Origin: Bagarius yarrelli
Taxonomy: Eukaryota; Chordata; Actinopteri; Siluriformes; Sisoridae
Assembly: GCA_005784505.1 (NCBI GenBank)
Contig: VCAZ01000272.1
Span: 57,095-121,094 of the forward strand
Reading direction: 5' to 3'
DNA length: 64,000 nucleotides
Positions 11,379-48,785 of this stretch are shown one piece after another (positions within the stretch are counted from its first letter, which is position 1; each line of letters starts with the position of its first letter). The notes below the pieces were generated by a model. That model did no database searches and was not told the DNA's origin. It was given only the letters and a program-made list of their open reading frames with translations. The position numbers were made by a program, and so were the translations under genes.

Positions 11379-14300
11379 GTAAGTACTTTCTCTATCTCTA
11401 TCTTCCTCTTCTCCTTTTCTCATCCTCCATCTCCTCTTCCTCCTCCTTCTTCTTCTCCTTCTATTTTCCTCTTTTTTTCTATTCTCATACGTCTCCTCTA
11501 TCTTCTTCTCTTACCTTTCTTCATCCTCCATCTCCTCTTCCTCCTCCTTCTTCTTTCCTTCTATTTTTCCTCTTTTTTCTATTTTCTCATTCGTCCTCCT
11601 ATCTTCTTCTCTTACCTTTCTTCATCCTCCATCTCCTCTTCCTCCTCCTTCTTCTTCTCCTTCTATTTTTCCTCTTTTTTTCTATTTCTCATACGTCTCC
11701 TCTATCTTCTTCTCTTACCTTTCTTCATCCTCCATCTCCTCTTCCTCCTCCTTGTTTGTCTCCTTCTTTTCTTCCTCTTTCTCCTCCTTTTCCTTATCCG
11801 GCTCGGCTTTTTCCTTTTCCTTCTCCCTTTTCTCTTCTCTCCTTGATGATTTAACCCGTGACCTCCTGGTCTCCTCACAGTTGATTAGAGATCGATTAAA
11901 AAAACACTTCGATATTTAAGACCTGCTCATTTTATCGGATATCGGTTTTGTAATATCGGATATTTCCGATATGAAGCTTTCTATTTTATTTATTGTGTGC
12001 AGGACATAATCTCGCTAGCCAGTTGACTAGCAAACACTTTTATAACCCTAGCAAGCTAGTCAGAGCTATGATTTGGCATGCCTTCTTGCTAACGCAAATG
12101 TGCAGCTTATCAACTTTATCAAGTTCCTCCTGATTCATTATAGGACTGTTGGACTATTAGAATCTTTTTAGGATTTTCAATATTTTGTCTCAGATGATTA
12201 ATGCGTGGCCAAAATCACCGGTCGTAAGCGAGAACCGGAACAAACTGGTTTCCGGGTAAAGTGATTAAACTTGGTTGTGGTTGTTGTGTCTTATCCCGAA
12301 TACCGATGAATTCCTGCTTCTCTTCTCCAATCAGCTCGGCGGATCGTTTTTACTCGGAGTGGGAATCTGGGTGCTGGTGGATCCCACAGGATTCAGGGAG
12401 ATCGTCGCAGCCAATCCTCTTCTGTTCACCGGAGTCTACGTGATCCTGGCCATGGGCTCCATGCTCTTCCTGCTCGGCTTCCTGGGCTGCTGTGGGGCCA
12501 TTCGAGAGAACAAGTGCCTGCTGCTGTTCGTGAGTCCTGTCTGATAACTCATGCCATGTTTTCCTCAAAAAGATTCCTCAATCTTGGCGTTTTTCATTTA
12601 CTGGTAGAATATACGGAGGGGTGGGGTGTTCGGGTGATCGGAAAGGATCTGAGCCGGAATCTTATCCCGGGTCGCCGGAGCGCGGCAGCGCATAAGTGCC
12701 GGCGCCTTTAACCCAGTTAGTTTTCATTAAAAAGTGACTAGCACTGTGGCTGTCTGGTTAGCAAACATGTTTTAATCCTAGCTTGCTATAGCTATATTTT
12801 ACAAAACTAGTTTAATTAAACTAACAAACAAATACTTTTTAAAATAACAAACTTGTTCCCGATTGGATTGTTTTCGAGGCTTTAAGATGTCACAGGGAAT
12901 CAAATGGCAGAAAAGTTCTGGTAAATCAGCTAGCTAGATTATTGGAGGACCGGTTTAAACCCCTCACACAGAATCAGTTTATAACACAGAAACCAGTTTA
13001 CTAACAAATACTTTTAAGATGCTATCTGTGTAGTCAGAATTATGGTTACTAAAAACTGGCTAGTAAGCTGACTAGCAAACACTTAGTAATCCTAGCTAGC
13101 AAGAGCTACATTTTCGCGAAACTAGCTTACTTAAACTAACGACCTAGCTGACTTAACGAAAGCGATTCAACCCTAGCTCGCTACTCAGAGGTACTTTTGC
13201 AAAACTAGCTATGTTAGGTGGACCTACAGGATGTTATGATAGTGATTTGGATATTATGGCTGAATAGTGCAAGCGAAAATCGCTTTTTTTTTTTTTTTGC
13301 TTTATTATTGAACATTTTTGATCTAAACCAAACATCAGTCTCTTTTTGGTTTTTTTTCCATGCAGTTCTTCCTGCTCATCCTCATTATATTCCTGGCAGA
13401 ACTCGCGGCGGCCATTTTGGCCTTCATATTCCGGGAGCATGTGAGTATCCATATCTCGATTCTGTGCTTTGCCCTCTGATTGGTCGCCTAATCGTCTCTT
13501 TGCCTCAACAGCTGACCAGAGATTATTTTACCAAGGAACTGAAAGCACATTATCGAGGCAGCAACAACACGGACGTCTTCACCGCCACCTGGAACACCAT
13601 CATGGCTACGGTACGATAAACGTCTGCTGTCACATGCTCACCCTCAGTAATGTTTGTGCTACATTTTTGCGCCGATGCTAATGGTGACGTTGCGTCTCAT
13701 GGTGCAGTTTGAATGCTGTGGCGTGAACAACGCTGACGATTTCACTCAGCAGAGCCTCTTCAGGAGCCTGAACCCGGGCAGAGGCGTTCCTGAGGTCTGC
13801 TGCCTGATCAACGAGCAGCTGATGAACGTGGACGAGTGTCTTAAAGGCAACATGCCCTACCGCATCAAGGTTAGCATCCTGCGTTTCCCCTTAAACACTA
13901 GCATGAATAAGTGCGAAACAATATGTAGTAGCGGCACTCGACCGATATTGATGGGGCGCTGTTATAGCAGTGTTGCCGTTTTTTTTTGGGTTTTTTTATA
14001 TCCACAAGATGGTGCTGTTTTTTTGGCTGTCGCAATATTACAAAAAACGATATCCAATAAAAGAAAAGGCTAAAACATCAGGAAATATATCTTTAAACCT
14101 ATTATCATCCAATATCTATAATAATAAATGTGTGTATTTATGTATATATTTGGGGAGACATTTTGTCTTTATTGATATGACAGACAGAGAGATGAAATGG
14201 GTAGATAAAGAGAAAGGAGGGACCAGGAAGAACCCGAACCAGAGTCGCCAGAGCGCAACTGCACACTACAGCATGGCGCTGGCCAATAAAATTTAATATT

Positions 14301-16345
14301 TAATCTTTTAAGCTCTTAATCATATAAAAGATCATAATTAATTTATGCATATGCATAATTATGCAAATTAGAAAACACTTTCTTTATATCTTCCTATTTT
14401 GTTTCGCCAATATGGTTAGTCATGTTCTAAAAGATTTATTAGAAAAGATTCTAAAAGCAACCTTTTTTTAGGTGCCACGTCATTATCATAATCATTTGCA
14501 TATCAAAGATCACTGGTTTACAAAGTTGGATCATTATAAATGTAGCCCCGCCCCGAAATCAGCTTCACTGGGTAAAAATATAATTTGGCTACTATAAGCT
14601 AAGCATCGCTTACGTCACTCATGAAGTTCTGGCTTGTGATTGGTCGGGAAAATCGATATTTTGTATCAATTTTAAACAGATGAAAGGATGACGTATCACT
14701 TTGTTTTTAAGGGAAAAAAGAACTGGTAAATTAAAGTATTTTTTCTAGCCGAAGCTTTAAAATTCATGTAGCTGCAGAACTCAAACCTGCGAAATTCGTA
14801 AACTTTGCGTAGCTTTAACTTCAATGCTAGACGTCACCGCTATGTGTGTCACTGAAGTGTGTGTGCTCTTCTGTTGACAGGGCTGTTATTCGGCGGTGGT
14901 GGATTACTTCGAGTCGTACATCTACATGGCCGGAGCTTTAGCTATCGTCGTCCTGACCGTGGAAGTAAGACAACAAACACCACATAAGGGTTAAGCATCT
15001 TATTGTGTCTCACTGCCACCTGGTGGACAAAATAACAACCACTTTGTTTCTTTATTCTCTTTTTTTATCATTAAATTACATCATTAAATTAAAGGATGTT
15101 ACTGAATTTTACTGTAAAACATTTTGTGATTATTATCTGTTACCCCCCCCCCCCCCCCCCCCTCCCCAAAGAAAATACTTTAGGTCCCCCTTCACACTTA
15201 ATGATATTTCGCTCTTGGTATTTCCAGCACTGCGACCCGAATTGGTGGTCTCTTCCTCAGCAGAGGTCCAGTATGTCTGGGTCATTACTATCAGCTGCTG
15301 AAGGAGAATCAGTGACACTCACTCGTTTTAGTGGAGGACGAATAACAAATTTGTCCATTTTTTGGTCAACCAGGGGATCATGGATAAAATGATCTAATGA
15401 AATAATCGTTCTTTTTGATGCTCCTCACTGATCAACACTTTTCAAAGTATGACAAGACCCCCTACAGAGCTCGCCGAGGCCCCCTTGTGGGTTGGGACCC
15501 CCCTATTGGAAACCACTGGTTATTTCTTTTTTCCTACAACAATCATTATTACGTAAAATTAAAGTTATTTTTATAAGAAATGATTGAATTATTCATTCAT
15601 TCATCTTTTATATTAAGCTTATTCCCTAATTCGGGGTCACAGGGATCTGCTGGAGTCTAACCCAGCTGTCTCTGAAAGGGCGAAAGACAGGAGGGGGGGA
15701 CACCCTGGACAGGTCACCAGTCCATCACAGACACACACACACACACACACACACTCACTTTGGGCAATTTAGAATCACTAATCAATCTAACATACATGTT
15801 TTTGGACTGTGGGAGGAAACCGGAGAACCCGGAGTAAAAACACACAAGCACAGGGAGAACATACAAACTCCACACAGAAAGACCCCTGCAGGGGAATGGA
15901 ACCCAAGACCTTCTTACTGTGAGGCAACAGTGCTAACCACTAATCCACCGTGCTGCTACTATGTAATTATTATAAGAAAATTAGATAAATCTATTTCGTG
16001 GGCGGGGCTTTAAAACGATTGGTCAAATTTGCAAAAGAGTCGCAGTCAATGGAAATGTTCGAAACCCTGAAGCAACTGTACGTCGCTAGTTTTGTTTAGT
16101 TAGCGTTACACGCTAAAGTTAAAACAAAATGGATGTAAAAATAACCTTCGGAACAGGCCACACCCACAACTTCAAACGTAAACTTTCCGTTCACACGTCC
16201 TGATATTCCTCCCTGTTCGCTGGGAAACCTGTTTGTTGTGTGTTTGTGTTTGTTTTTCCTCCTTTAATTCTTTCCTCTTCCTGTTTTTTCTCCTCAGCTC
16301 TTCGCGATGGTGTTCGCCATGTGTTTGTTCCGAGGGATCCAGTAA
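11316..16345 (+). CDS. tspan18: Tetraspanin-18 (seven coding exons, complete)
   Basis: This gene encodes a four-pass membrane protein that organises partner proteins in tetraspanin-enriched microdomains. Joined exons are 11316-11378, 12335-12529, 13366-13440, 13512-13610, 13708-13869, 14881-14964 and 16298-16345, giving 241 aa. Every junction is GT-AG and every intron is phase 0. TM1 spans about residues 12-36, TM2 about 58-80, TM3 about 87-109 and TM4 about 211-235. The large extracellular loop carries the tetraspanin signature CCG at 147-149, a second Cys pair at 175-176, and C188 and C200, so six loop cysteines. N129 is in an N-N-T glycosylation sequon. The N-terminus MEGDCLSCIKYLMF and the C-terminus CLFRGIQ match my memory of vertebrate TSPAN18, which is about 248 aa in human. 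The start has a strong Kozak context (ACCGCCATGG). Which teleost paralog (a or b) this is cannot be decided here. Confidence 0.95.
11379..11850 (+). repeat. Pyrimidine-rich ~102-bp tandem repeat in tspan18 intron 1
   Basis: CTTACCTTTCTTCATCCTCC recurs at about 11510, 11611 and 11714, giving a unit of 101-103 bp made of TTC/CTC triplets. The remaining intron to 12334 is AT-rich with no recognised feature. Confidence 0.85.
12335..12529 (+). CDS. tspan18: tspan18 coding exon 2
   Basis: Codes residues 22-86: the end of TM1, the small extracellular loop (VDPTGFREIVAANP), TM2, and the inner loop with GCCGAIRENKCLL. The acceptor is CCAATCAG and the donor is GTGAGT. The length of 195 nt keeps the frame. 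Confidence 0.96.
12715..13215. repeat. TAGC-rich degenerate repeat in tspan18 intron 2
   Basis: Phrases such as ACTAGCAAACACTT and AATCCTAGCTAGCAAGAGCT repeat loosely, related to 10560-11010. Nothing gene-like is seen. Confidence 0.6.
13366..13440 (+). CDS. tspan18: tspan18 coding exon 3
   Basis: Codes residues 87-111, essentially all of TM3 (FFLLILIIFLAEL onward), ending in FREH. The acceptor is CCATGCAG and the donor is GTGAGT. Confidence 0.95.
13512..13610 (+). CDS. tspan18: tspan18 coding exon 4
   Basis: Codes residues 112-144, the first part of the large extracellular loop, with the N-N-T sequon at N129. The intron before it is only 71 bp (13441-13511). The donor is GTACGA. Confidence 0.95.
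13708..13869 (+). CDS. tspan18: tspan18 coding exon 5
   Basis: Codes residues 145-198, the cysteine-rich core of the large extracellular loop: FECCG, then PEVCC, then DEC. The acceptor is GGTGCAG and the donor is GTTAGC. Confidence 0.95.
13870..14880 (+). other. tspan18 intron 5
   Basis: About 1 kb of AT-rich sequence. I see no clear repeat family or gene in it. A frame from 13970 to 14296 has no recognisable homology. Confidence 0.8.
14881..14964 (+). CDS. tspan18: tspan18 coding exon 6
   Basis: Codes residues 199-226. It begins with the last loop cysteine (GCY) and runs into TM4 (YMAGALAIVVLTVE). The acceptor is TTGACAG and the donor is GTAAGA. Confidence 0.95.
15143..15162. repeat. C homopolymer (about 20)
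   Basis: A run of about 20 C in tspan18 intron 6. Length is likely unreliable in assembly. Confidence 0.9.
15225..15390 (-). repeat. Dispersed element of unknown family, copy 2 (inverted)
   Basis: This is the reverse-complement match of 610-745, lying in tspan18 intron 6. In the shared coding-looking block, three of the four differences are silent in the QQLIVMTQTYW frame, and one changes Pro to Thr. Confidence 0.6.
15605..15957 (-). mobile_element. SINE-like element, family 2 (inverted)
   Basis: Reverse-complement copy of the 4277-4590 element. It begins at the tail (AAGCTTATTCCCTAATTCGG), carries CCTGGACAGGTCACCAGTCC and an internal (CA)n, and ends in the tRNA-like head. Confidence 0.8.
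16298..16345 (+). CDS. tspan18: tspan18 coding exon 7 with stop
   Basis: Codes residues 227-241 (LFAMVFAMCLFRGIQ) and TAA, finishing TM4 and the short cytoplasmic tail. The acceptor follows a strong pyrimidine tract (TTTTTTCTCCTCAG). Confidence 0.95.
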   Translation, partial: LFAMVFAMCLFRGIQ

Positions 16346-16405
16346 TCCGTCCCTGTTCTACAGAAGGACATTTAAAAAGACAAATGCCTTGAGGAGAAGA
16401 CATGC

Positions 16406-16448
<43 letters not shown>

Positions 16449-16875
16449 GTCTCTCTGTTACTGAGAGATTTGACATTAAACGAGTTTGTACAGCCGGAAC
16501 TTTGACTCCAGCCGGAAGTTTGACTCGAGCGGTGACGCCGTGACGTCGCAGCTCTTTCGGCGAAGCTGCACTGACGACGGGACGGATATTTATAGAAGAT
16601 TGTAAAAAAAAAAATAAAAAAATTACACACACGTTTTCGCTTTTTCGCCGCCGCATCGAGCCACACTTTTCTCAATGTGTGTGTGTGTGTGCACATTTAT
16701 TTCTCTGTGTGTGTGTGTGTGTGTGTGTTCGGAAGTATCTTCTATATTGTAAAGTGTTGTGTATTGTGTAAATTTTATGTCATTTTACTAGCGTGTTGTT
16801 TGCAGTTTGTACTTATATTCCTGATACCCTGTTCTGTGTGACACTGATTGGTATTAAAATAATGAAAAGAAACAT
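16346..16875 (+). other. tspan18: Probable tspan18 3' UTR
   Basis: This sequence follows the stop codon and holds two TG microsatellites (about 16408-16446 and 16676-16730). An ATTAAA at 16853-16858, followed by an A-rich stretch, is the best polyadenylation signal I see. An A-rich AATAAA-like run near 16600-16620 is an alternative. No transcript evidence is available, so the end is approximate. Confidence 0.5.
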
Positions 16876-17163
16876 CTGTGTGTGTGTGTGTGTGTGTGTA
16901 TGAATGATAAACTAAAAAAAGCAGTGCTGTTGAATTCAATTCGAGATTCTGATCGATTGGAAAGATTTATAAATGGATTGAGGCGGTTTGGTGGACACAC
17001 ACTGATGACATCAGACGGTTATGATTGATTGATTGATTGAATCCAATCTTTATTCCATGAATAATTATTATAAAAAACTAAGTCATTATAACGCCCCCCC
17101 CAAGATTAATTATTACGAGAAATTAAGTCATTTTTAAAGAAACGATATTATTCATTCATTCAT

Positions 17164-17284
17164 TCATCCATCTTTTATATTTAGCTTATTCCCTAATTCG
17201 GGTTCACAGGGATCTGCTGGAGTTTTTCCCAGCCTTCTCTGAAAGGGTGAAAGACAGGAGAGGGACACCAGTCTATCGCAGGGC

Positions 17285-17348
<64 letters not shown>

Positions 17349-17395
17349 ACACACACACACACACACACACCCTTACTCACTCCTTTGGGCAATTA
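17164..17395 (-). mobile_element. SINE-like element, family 2, 5' truncated
   Basis: Contains the tail TTAGCTTATTCCCTAATTCG and GGGATCTGCTGGAG. The internal (CA)n has expanded to about 85 bases and the tRNA-like head is missing. Confidence 0.75.
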
Positions 17396-17408
17396 AGATG
17401 TAATATCA

Positions 17409-17476
<68 letters not shown>

Positions 17477-17480
17477 ATAT
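17287..17480. repeat. Long (CA)n then (AT)n microsatellites
   Basis: (CA)n at about 17287-17372 and (AT)n at about 17411-17475. Confidence 0.95.
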
Positions 17481-17584
17481 ATATATAGACAATACAAAAC
17501 AATGACATTTAATATATATTTTTTAAAACTGTGGCGGGAAACGGGCTTCAGTACTTTACAGACTAGCAATAAATTAGCATCTCG

Positions 17585-17845
17585 TTCCCATCCAATATGG
17601 CGGACGGTTTGACGTGTCGTTCTTAGCTAGCATAGGTCGCTAATCTGCTGTTTCCCCAGTGAGTGTCGGGCAGCAGGAGATCCGCTCGATAACCGGACCT
17701 TTTCCGCTTCCTGCGCATTTGTTCACCGATATTTCACTCGGATATGATAATAAATAAATAAACGGAGCAGTTTACAATGTTAATATCTCTTTAATTTAAA
17801 TAAAAAACGGCGTTGTTGATGCCGCGGTGACGAGACGGAGCTCAG
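17585..17845 (+). promoter_or_regulatory. ext2: Candidate ext2 promoter and non-coding exon 1
   Basis: AATATGGCGG at 17594-17603 resembles the YY1 site often found at start sites of housekeeping genes. The following sequence is GC-richer than its surroundings, with several CpGs (GATCCGCTCGATAACCGGAC). It ends in a good donor, GAGCTCAG|GTAGGC, at 17845/17846. The first ext2 coding exon starts one base before its ATG, so a non-coding exon must lie upstream. This is the best site I see. Confidence 0.4.
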
Positions 17846-18495
17846 GTAGGCTAAGCTAATTCTGTATTAGCTAAATTAGCTCTTTAGCTAACTAGGTTTT
17901 TTTATTATGTAGAACTCAGTTAACGTTTATCGGTTATTAAGTTGTATTTTTAATGTAATTGTAAATAAAAGACTATAATAAATACTAAAGTTAAAATGAT
18001 TAAGGAATACATTTGTCACGGGTGCCATTTGTTGTTAGCATGCAAGCTAGCTGGCTAAGACAAGCTGACAAACTCATGAGGACGAATTAAATTATTAAAA
18101 TGAAAATTAACTTTAATATACTTTTGTTTTTGTGCTGTTGTTTTTCTGAAGGCTTGTGAATATTTTATGAGGTAATTTGTAAAACGACACTTATTAAATG
18201 TTCCAAATTTGAACCAAATAAAGAAACGCCAAATAATCAAAATTAATTTATTAATTTTGCATTAATAAATAATAAGATTTTATTTTATAGCTGATAAACT
18301 GCTCAAACATCCGAGTGTTAAATACACTTATTACATTATAAAATGACTGCATGTATTTGTTAATACGTTATTAATAAGTTATTAATAAAACGTTTTTACA
18401 ATGTTTTGGACAATGCAAACAAATGATATATTAATGAAATCTAATAAATAAATATTTAATGTATAGTACGGTTCAGTATAGTATAGTTTGTTGAA

Positions 18496-18690
18496 ATAGT
18501 GGTTCAGTGGTGAAGGTGTTAGACTAGACTACTAATTGGAAGATCCAGGTTTGTTGATTCCCAGCACCACCAAGTTACTGCTGTTGGGCCCCTGAGCAAG
18601 ACCCTTAAACCCCTAAATTCTCAGTTGTATAAAAGAGATAAATGTAAGTGACTCTGGATGAGAATGTCTGCCAAATGCCGTAAATGTTCT
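18496..18690 (+). mobile_element. tRNA-derived V-SINE-like copy
   Basis: Full-length: head GTTAGACTAGACTACTAATTGG, core CTGTTGGGCCCCTGAGCAAG, tail CTCTGGATGAGAATGTCTGC then CCAAATGCCGTAAATG. It lies in putative ext2 intron 1. Confidence 0.85.
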
Positions 18691-18699
18691 GATTGTATG

Positions 18700-20650
18700 G
18701 TTTGATTTATAGTATGTTTGGCTATAGTATGGTTCAGTATGGTATGGTTGTGTATAGTGTGGTTTATGTATGTATAGTATGTTGGTTCAGTATGTATGGT
18801 TGTTTGATGTTTTTTATGTTCAGGTTTATAGTAGTATGGTTTGATTTATATGTATGTATGCTATAGTTATGGTTTGGCATATAGTATGGTTCATGGTATG
18901 GTTCTGTATAGTGTGATGTATAGTTTTGGTGTAGTTGTGGTTTGTATAGTTGGTTGTGTTTATGGTAATCTCGTATGTGGTGGTTTTGGTGTAGTATGGT
19001 TTGATTTATAGTATGTTTGGCTATAGTATGGTTCAGTATGGTATGGTTCTGTATAGCGTGGTTTTGGTGTAGTATGGTTTGATTTATAGTATGTTTGGCT
19101 GTATAGTGGTGTGGTTTTTTGGTGGTGTAGTATTGGTTTGATTTATAGTATGTTTGGCTATAGTATGGTTCTAGTATGGTTTGATATGGTTTTTGGTTCT
19201 ATGTATGGTTCAGTGTGGTTCTGTATAGTTTTTTGGTGTAGTATGGTTTGGTTCATTTTATATAGTGTTTTGGCTAGTATAGTTTGTATGTTACTATAGT
19301 AGTATGGTTTTCTGATGTTTGTCATAGTATGGTTTATGGGTTCTCTGTATAGTGTGTGGTTTTGGTGTGGTTTGGTGGTAGTATGGTTTGATTTATAGTG
19401 TGGTTTTGGTTGTATGGTTTGATGTTTTGGCTATAGTATGGTTCAGTAGGTTCATGGTTCTGTATAGTGTGGTTTTTGTGTGTAGTATGGTTTGATTTAT
19501 AGTATGTTTGGGTCTAGTGTGGTTTTTTGGTATGGTTCAGTATGGTTATGTATGTTCTGTATAGTGTGTTTGGGTGGTGTAGTATGGTTTGATTTATAGT
19601 ATGTTTGGCTATAAGTATGTGTCGGTTTTGGTGGAGTATGTGGTTTGATTTATAGTACTATAGTTGGTTCAGTTTTGTATGTTATGTGGTTGGTTGGTTG
19701 GTGTGATTTATGTATGTTATGGCTTTGGATGGTTCTGTATAGTATGGGTTTCTGTATAGTATGGTATATGGTTTGGTGTATTTTAGTATGTTTGGCTATA
19801 GTATGGTCAGTATGTATGTAGTTCAGTTGTGGTTTTGGTATGTATTTGGTGTGTAGTATGGTTTGATTTATTGTATAGTATGTTTGGTATGGTTCTATAG
19901 TATGGTTCAGTATTGTATAGTATGGTTGGTTGATTTGTAGTAATGTTTGGCTTCTGGCTATATGTAGTGGTTCGTATGGTATGGTTTTCTGTATAGTGTT
20001 GGTTTTGGTGTAGTATGGTTTGATGATTTATTATGGGTATGGTTTGCTGTATAGGTTTGGTGTAGTTGGTTTTTTATGTTTGGCAGTATATGGTTGGTTC
20101 ATATGGTTTGATATAGTATGTTTGGCTGTATGTTGCAGTGTGGTTCTGTATTGGTGGTAGTAGTTTGATGGTTTGATTATAGTATGGGTATGTTCTGTTG
20201 GTGTATGGTCTATAGTATGGTTCAGTATGGGTATGGTTGTGTATAGTGTGGTTTTGGTGTAGTATGGTTTGATTTATAGTATGTTTGGCTATAGTATGGT
20301 TCAGTATGGTATGGTTGTGTATAGTGTGGTTTTGGTGTAGTATGGTTTGATTTATAGTATGTTTGGCTATAGTATGGTTCAGTATGGTATGGTTGTGTAT
20401 AGTGTGGTTTGGTTTTTAGTATGGTTTTTGTATTTATAGTATGGTTTGGTATGTTTGGCTATAGTATGGTTGGTTTCTATAGTATATAGGTATATGGTTT
20501 CGTATAGTGTGTATGTTTTGGTGTAGTATGGTTTGATTTATAGTATGTTTGGCTATAGTATGGTTTTTGGCTATAGTGTGGGTTTTGGTGGTTGTAGTAT
20601 GGTTTCTATAGTATGGTTCATATGGTTGGTTTCTGTATATATATAATAGG
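18700..20650 (+). repeat. Degenerate 78-bp-unit minisatellite in ext2 intron 1
   Basis: The regular core at 20262-20410 shows an exact 78-bp period: GTATGGTTTGATTTATAGTA recurs at 20262 and 20340. The rest is a scrambled mixture of GTATGGTT, TATAGTATG and GGTTTTGGTGTAG units. It has no stable frame. The strand is almost free of C. Confidence 0.9.
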
Positions 20651-21087
20651 TAGTATCAAGTAGGGTTTCATATAAGTACAACACCATCACTATAGTAGGT
20701 TCGGGTCTGAGTCAGCAGCTGCGCTGCAATGCGCATGCGCCATAGTACTCTTATAAACACACGTCCACCAGTCATGCAGTCGAGACCCAAATGCGGAATA
20801 AACGCACTGTTTTTGTTGTCTTTGCGAAAAAAATGTTTTTGTTGTGTGGTAATATTACAGTTGGACCGCTGATGTCACATAGACAGGTTTGTGGATCGTC
20901 GTTTTCAGGTTCCTGAAGGTGGTAGTTATCTTACTGTGTGTCCGAGAGACAGACAGTCCTCAGATTTTATCAAACACATCTGTAATTGTGCTCCAAAGAT
21001 AAAAGCTTTTGCTTTTGGAACCGCATCAGTGTGAGTAATTAAGGACTGTTTTATAGGGTTTTGTGTGTTTGTGTTTTGGTCTGTAGG

Positions 21088-47092
<26,005 letters not shown>

Positions 47093-47700
47093 CCCGCTTC
47101 CATCCCTCACACCTCCGTCTGCTGAAAGTCACCTCACCGTCAGAGGGATGTTGTTCAATCTTTTTTTTTTTTTTAGCTGATGACGTAACATGACTGAGGG
47201 AAACGTCCTGTCTCTGTATCGATACTGATCTCCAGGAACTCTGAACCAACATCTGGAACATCACGGTGCAGACACGGTCTGTCCACTGAACAGCAGGGTT
47301 TGATTTTTGTTGTTTTATTTTTGGGGGGGAGGAGGAGAGAAATGGTGGTTTTTAGATGTTTTTATTGAAAGCGAGGATGTGAACGGAGAGTCTCTGAGAC
47401 GTGTTAAACTTTTCGGAGCTCTCAGTGGTCTGAAGTTCCATTTCACACACTGTATTTACTGTAAAATACTCACTGCTACTCAACACCAAACTGAATCCAG
47501 GAGTTAAAGGGTTAAAAAAGGACGACGGTAGAAACGCCATTTATTATAGTTCGGATTTATTAGTGCACAATTACTCATTTCAGCTGCTGCGTAAAGAAAA
47601 AAAACCTCTTTTCACTAACAGGAAGTAGAATCTGCTCACTTTGCTTTGCTTTCTCAAGGCTTCCTATAAGATTTCATTAAAAGTTCTTCTGAGGTTCTTC
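47093..47700 (+). other. ext2: Probable ext2 3' UTR
   Basis: This is the sequence following the stop codon. An ATTAAA near 47675 is one possible polyadenylation signal; none is compelling. The true end is not visible. Confidence 0.35.
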
Positions 47701-48319
47701 AGTATTAAATCTAACGGTTCTGTGGGCGATTCTACTCGTAGTCGAACCATAAAAATCATTCATATTGGAACGGTTTCCAGACTGAAGTGTTTTTAGCAGC
47801 TTAAACTTGTACGTTATCTGGTGAACCCCTAAAGAATCTCTAGAGAACCTTTAAAGAACCCAGTGGGTATGGAGATTAAACACTAAACAGGTTCTAGGTA
47901 TTATCTAAGACCTTTCTCTTAGATAATAACACTTCTTTAAGTGTTCGGTTAGCTTAGCCAAAGAAAAGAGACATTAATCCCAACCGTTAACGGGTCTTTG
48001 GAATTTCTGTACAAATTCTAGAACCCAGTGGTAAAATGGTCATCATGAATACAACCAGTCATTTTTTCCTACAAACTATTAAAGAACTGAACGATACACA
48101 TGGTCGCTCCTGTTTTTCTCTCTCACTAATATCTAGAACCCGTCTAAGATATCAGGGGTTTTTTTTTCTTTCAATACGCCCTCCAAAATTAGGAGTTTTG
48201 TAGAGAGTTATCGTCTTCATCATCATCATCATCATTTGCTATTTTTTTTGGAGTTCTTCCAAGAATTTTGGGTAGAAAATTTAGTTTTTGGGTTCCAGTT
48301 CTTATAAAAAACAACTGAC

Positions 48320-48475
48320 CCATGGTTATGGTGTTGGTCTGCTGATTGTGGGTTCATTTCCCAGCACCACCAAGCTGCCACTGTTGGGCCCCTGAGCAAG
48401 GCCCTTAACCCTCAACTGGATAAATGAGAGAAAGTTGATCTGGATAAAGACGTCTCCCAGATGCCAGAAATATAA
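48320..48475 (+). mobile_element. V-SINE-like copy
   Basis: GGTGTTGGTCTGCTGATTG, CAGCACCACCAAGCTGCCAC and TGATCTGGATAAAGACGTCT. Confidence 0.8.
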
Positions 48476-48636
48476 CACAAATATTTTTAGGTAGATGTGT
48501 TATTAAAAGTACTTAAGAACAGTGTAGAACCCGGATATGTATGTGTGTGTGTGTGTGTGTGAGAACCATGTAGAAAAAGGGTTCTTGCAGCTCTTAACAT
48601 TGAATCGTAAAAAATTTCCCTGATGAGAGAAAAGGG

Positions 48637-48785
48637 GAAGTGGTGGCTTGGTGGTTAAGGTGTTGGTCTGCTAATCAGATGATTGCAGGCTTAATTTCCT
48701 ATCCATTACTACCAACATGACACTGTTGGGCCCCTATGCAAGGCCCTTAAACCTCAACTGCTTAGTTGGACAAAAACGAGAGTTT
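48637..48785 (+). mobile_element. V-SINE-like copy, 3' truncated
   Basis: Intact head GGGGAAGTGGTGGCTTGGTG and core CTGTTGGGCCCCTATGCAAG. It ends before the V domain. Confidence 0.78.

Noticed and set aside
11271..11846. A 191-codon frame starting before the tspan18 start
   Set aside because: Only residues from MEGDC to the GTAAGT donor are real; the rest is translated pyrimidine-rich intron.
11316..16345. CD82 as the identity of the tetraspanin
   Set aside because: The peptide MEGDCLSCIKYLMF, the DPTGFREIVAANP loop and the C-terminus FRGIQ fit TSPAN18; CD82 begins and ends differently.
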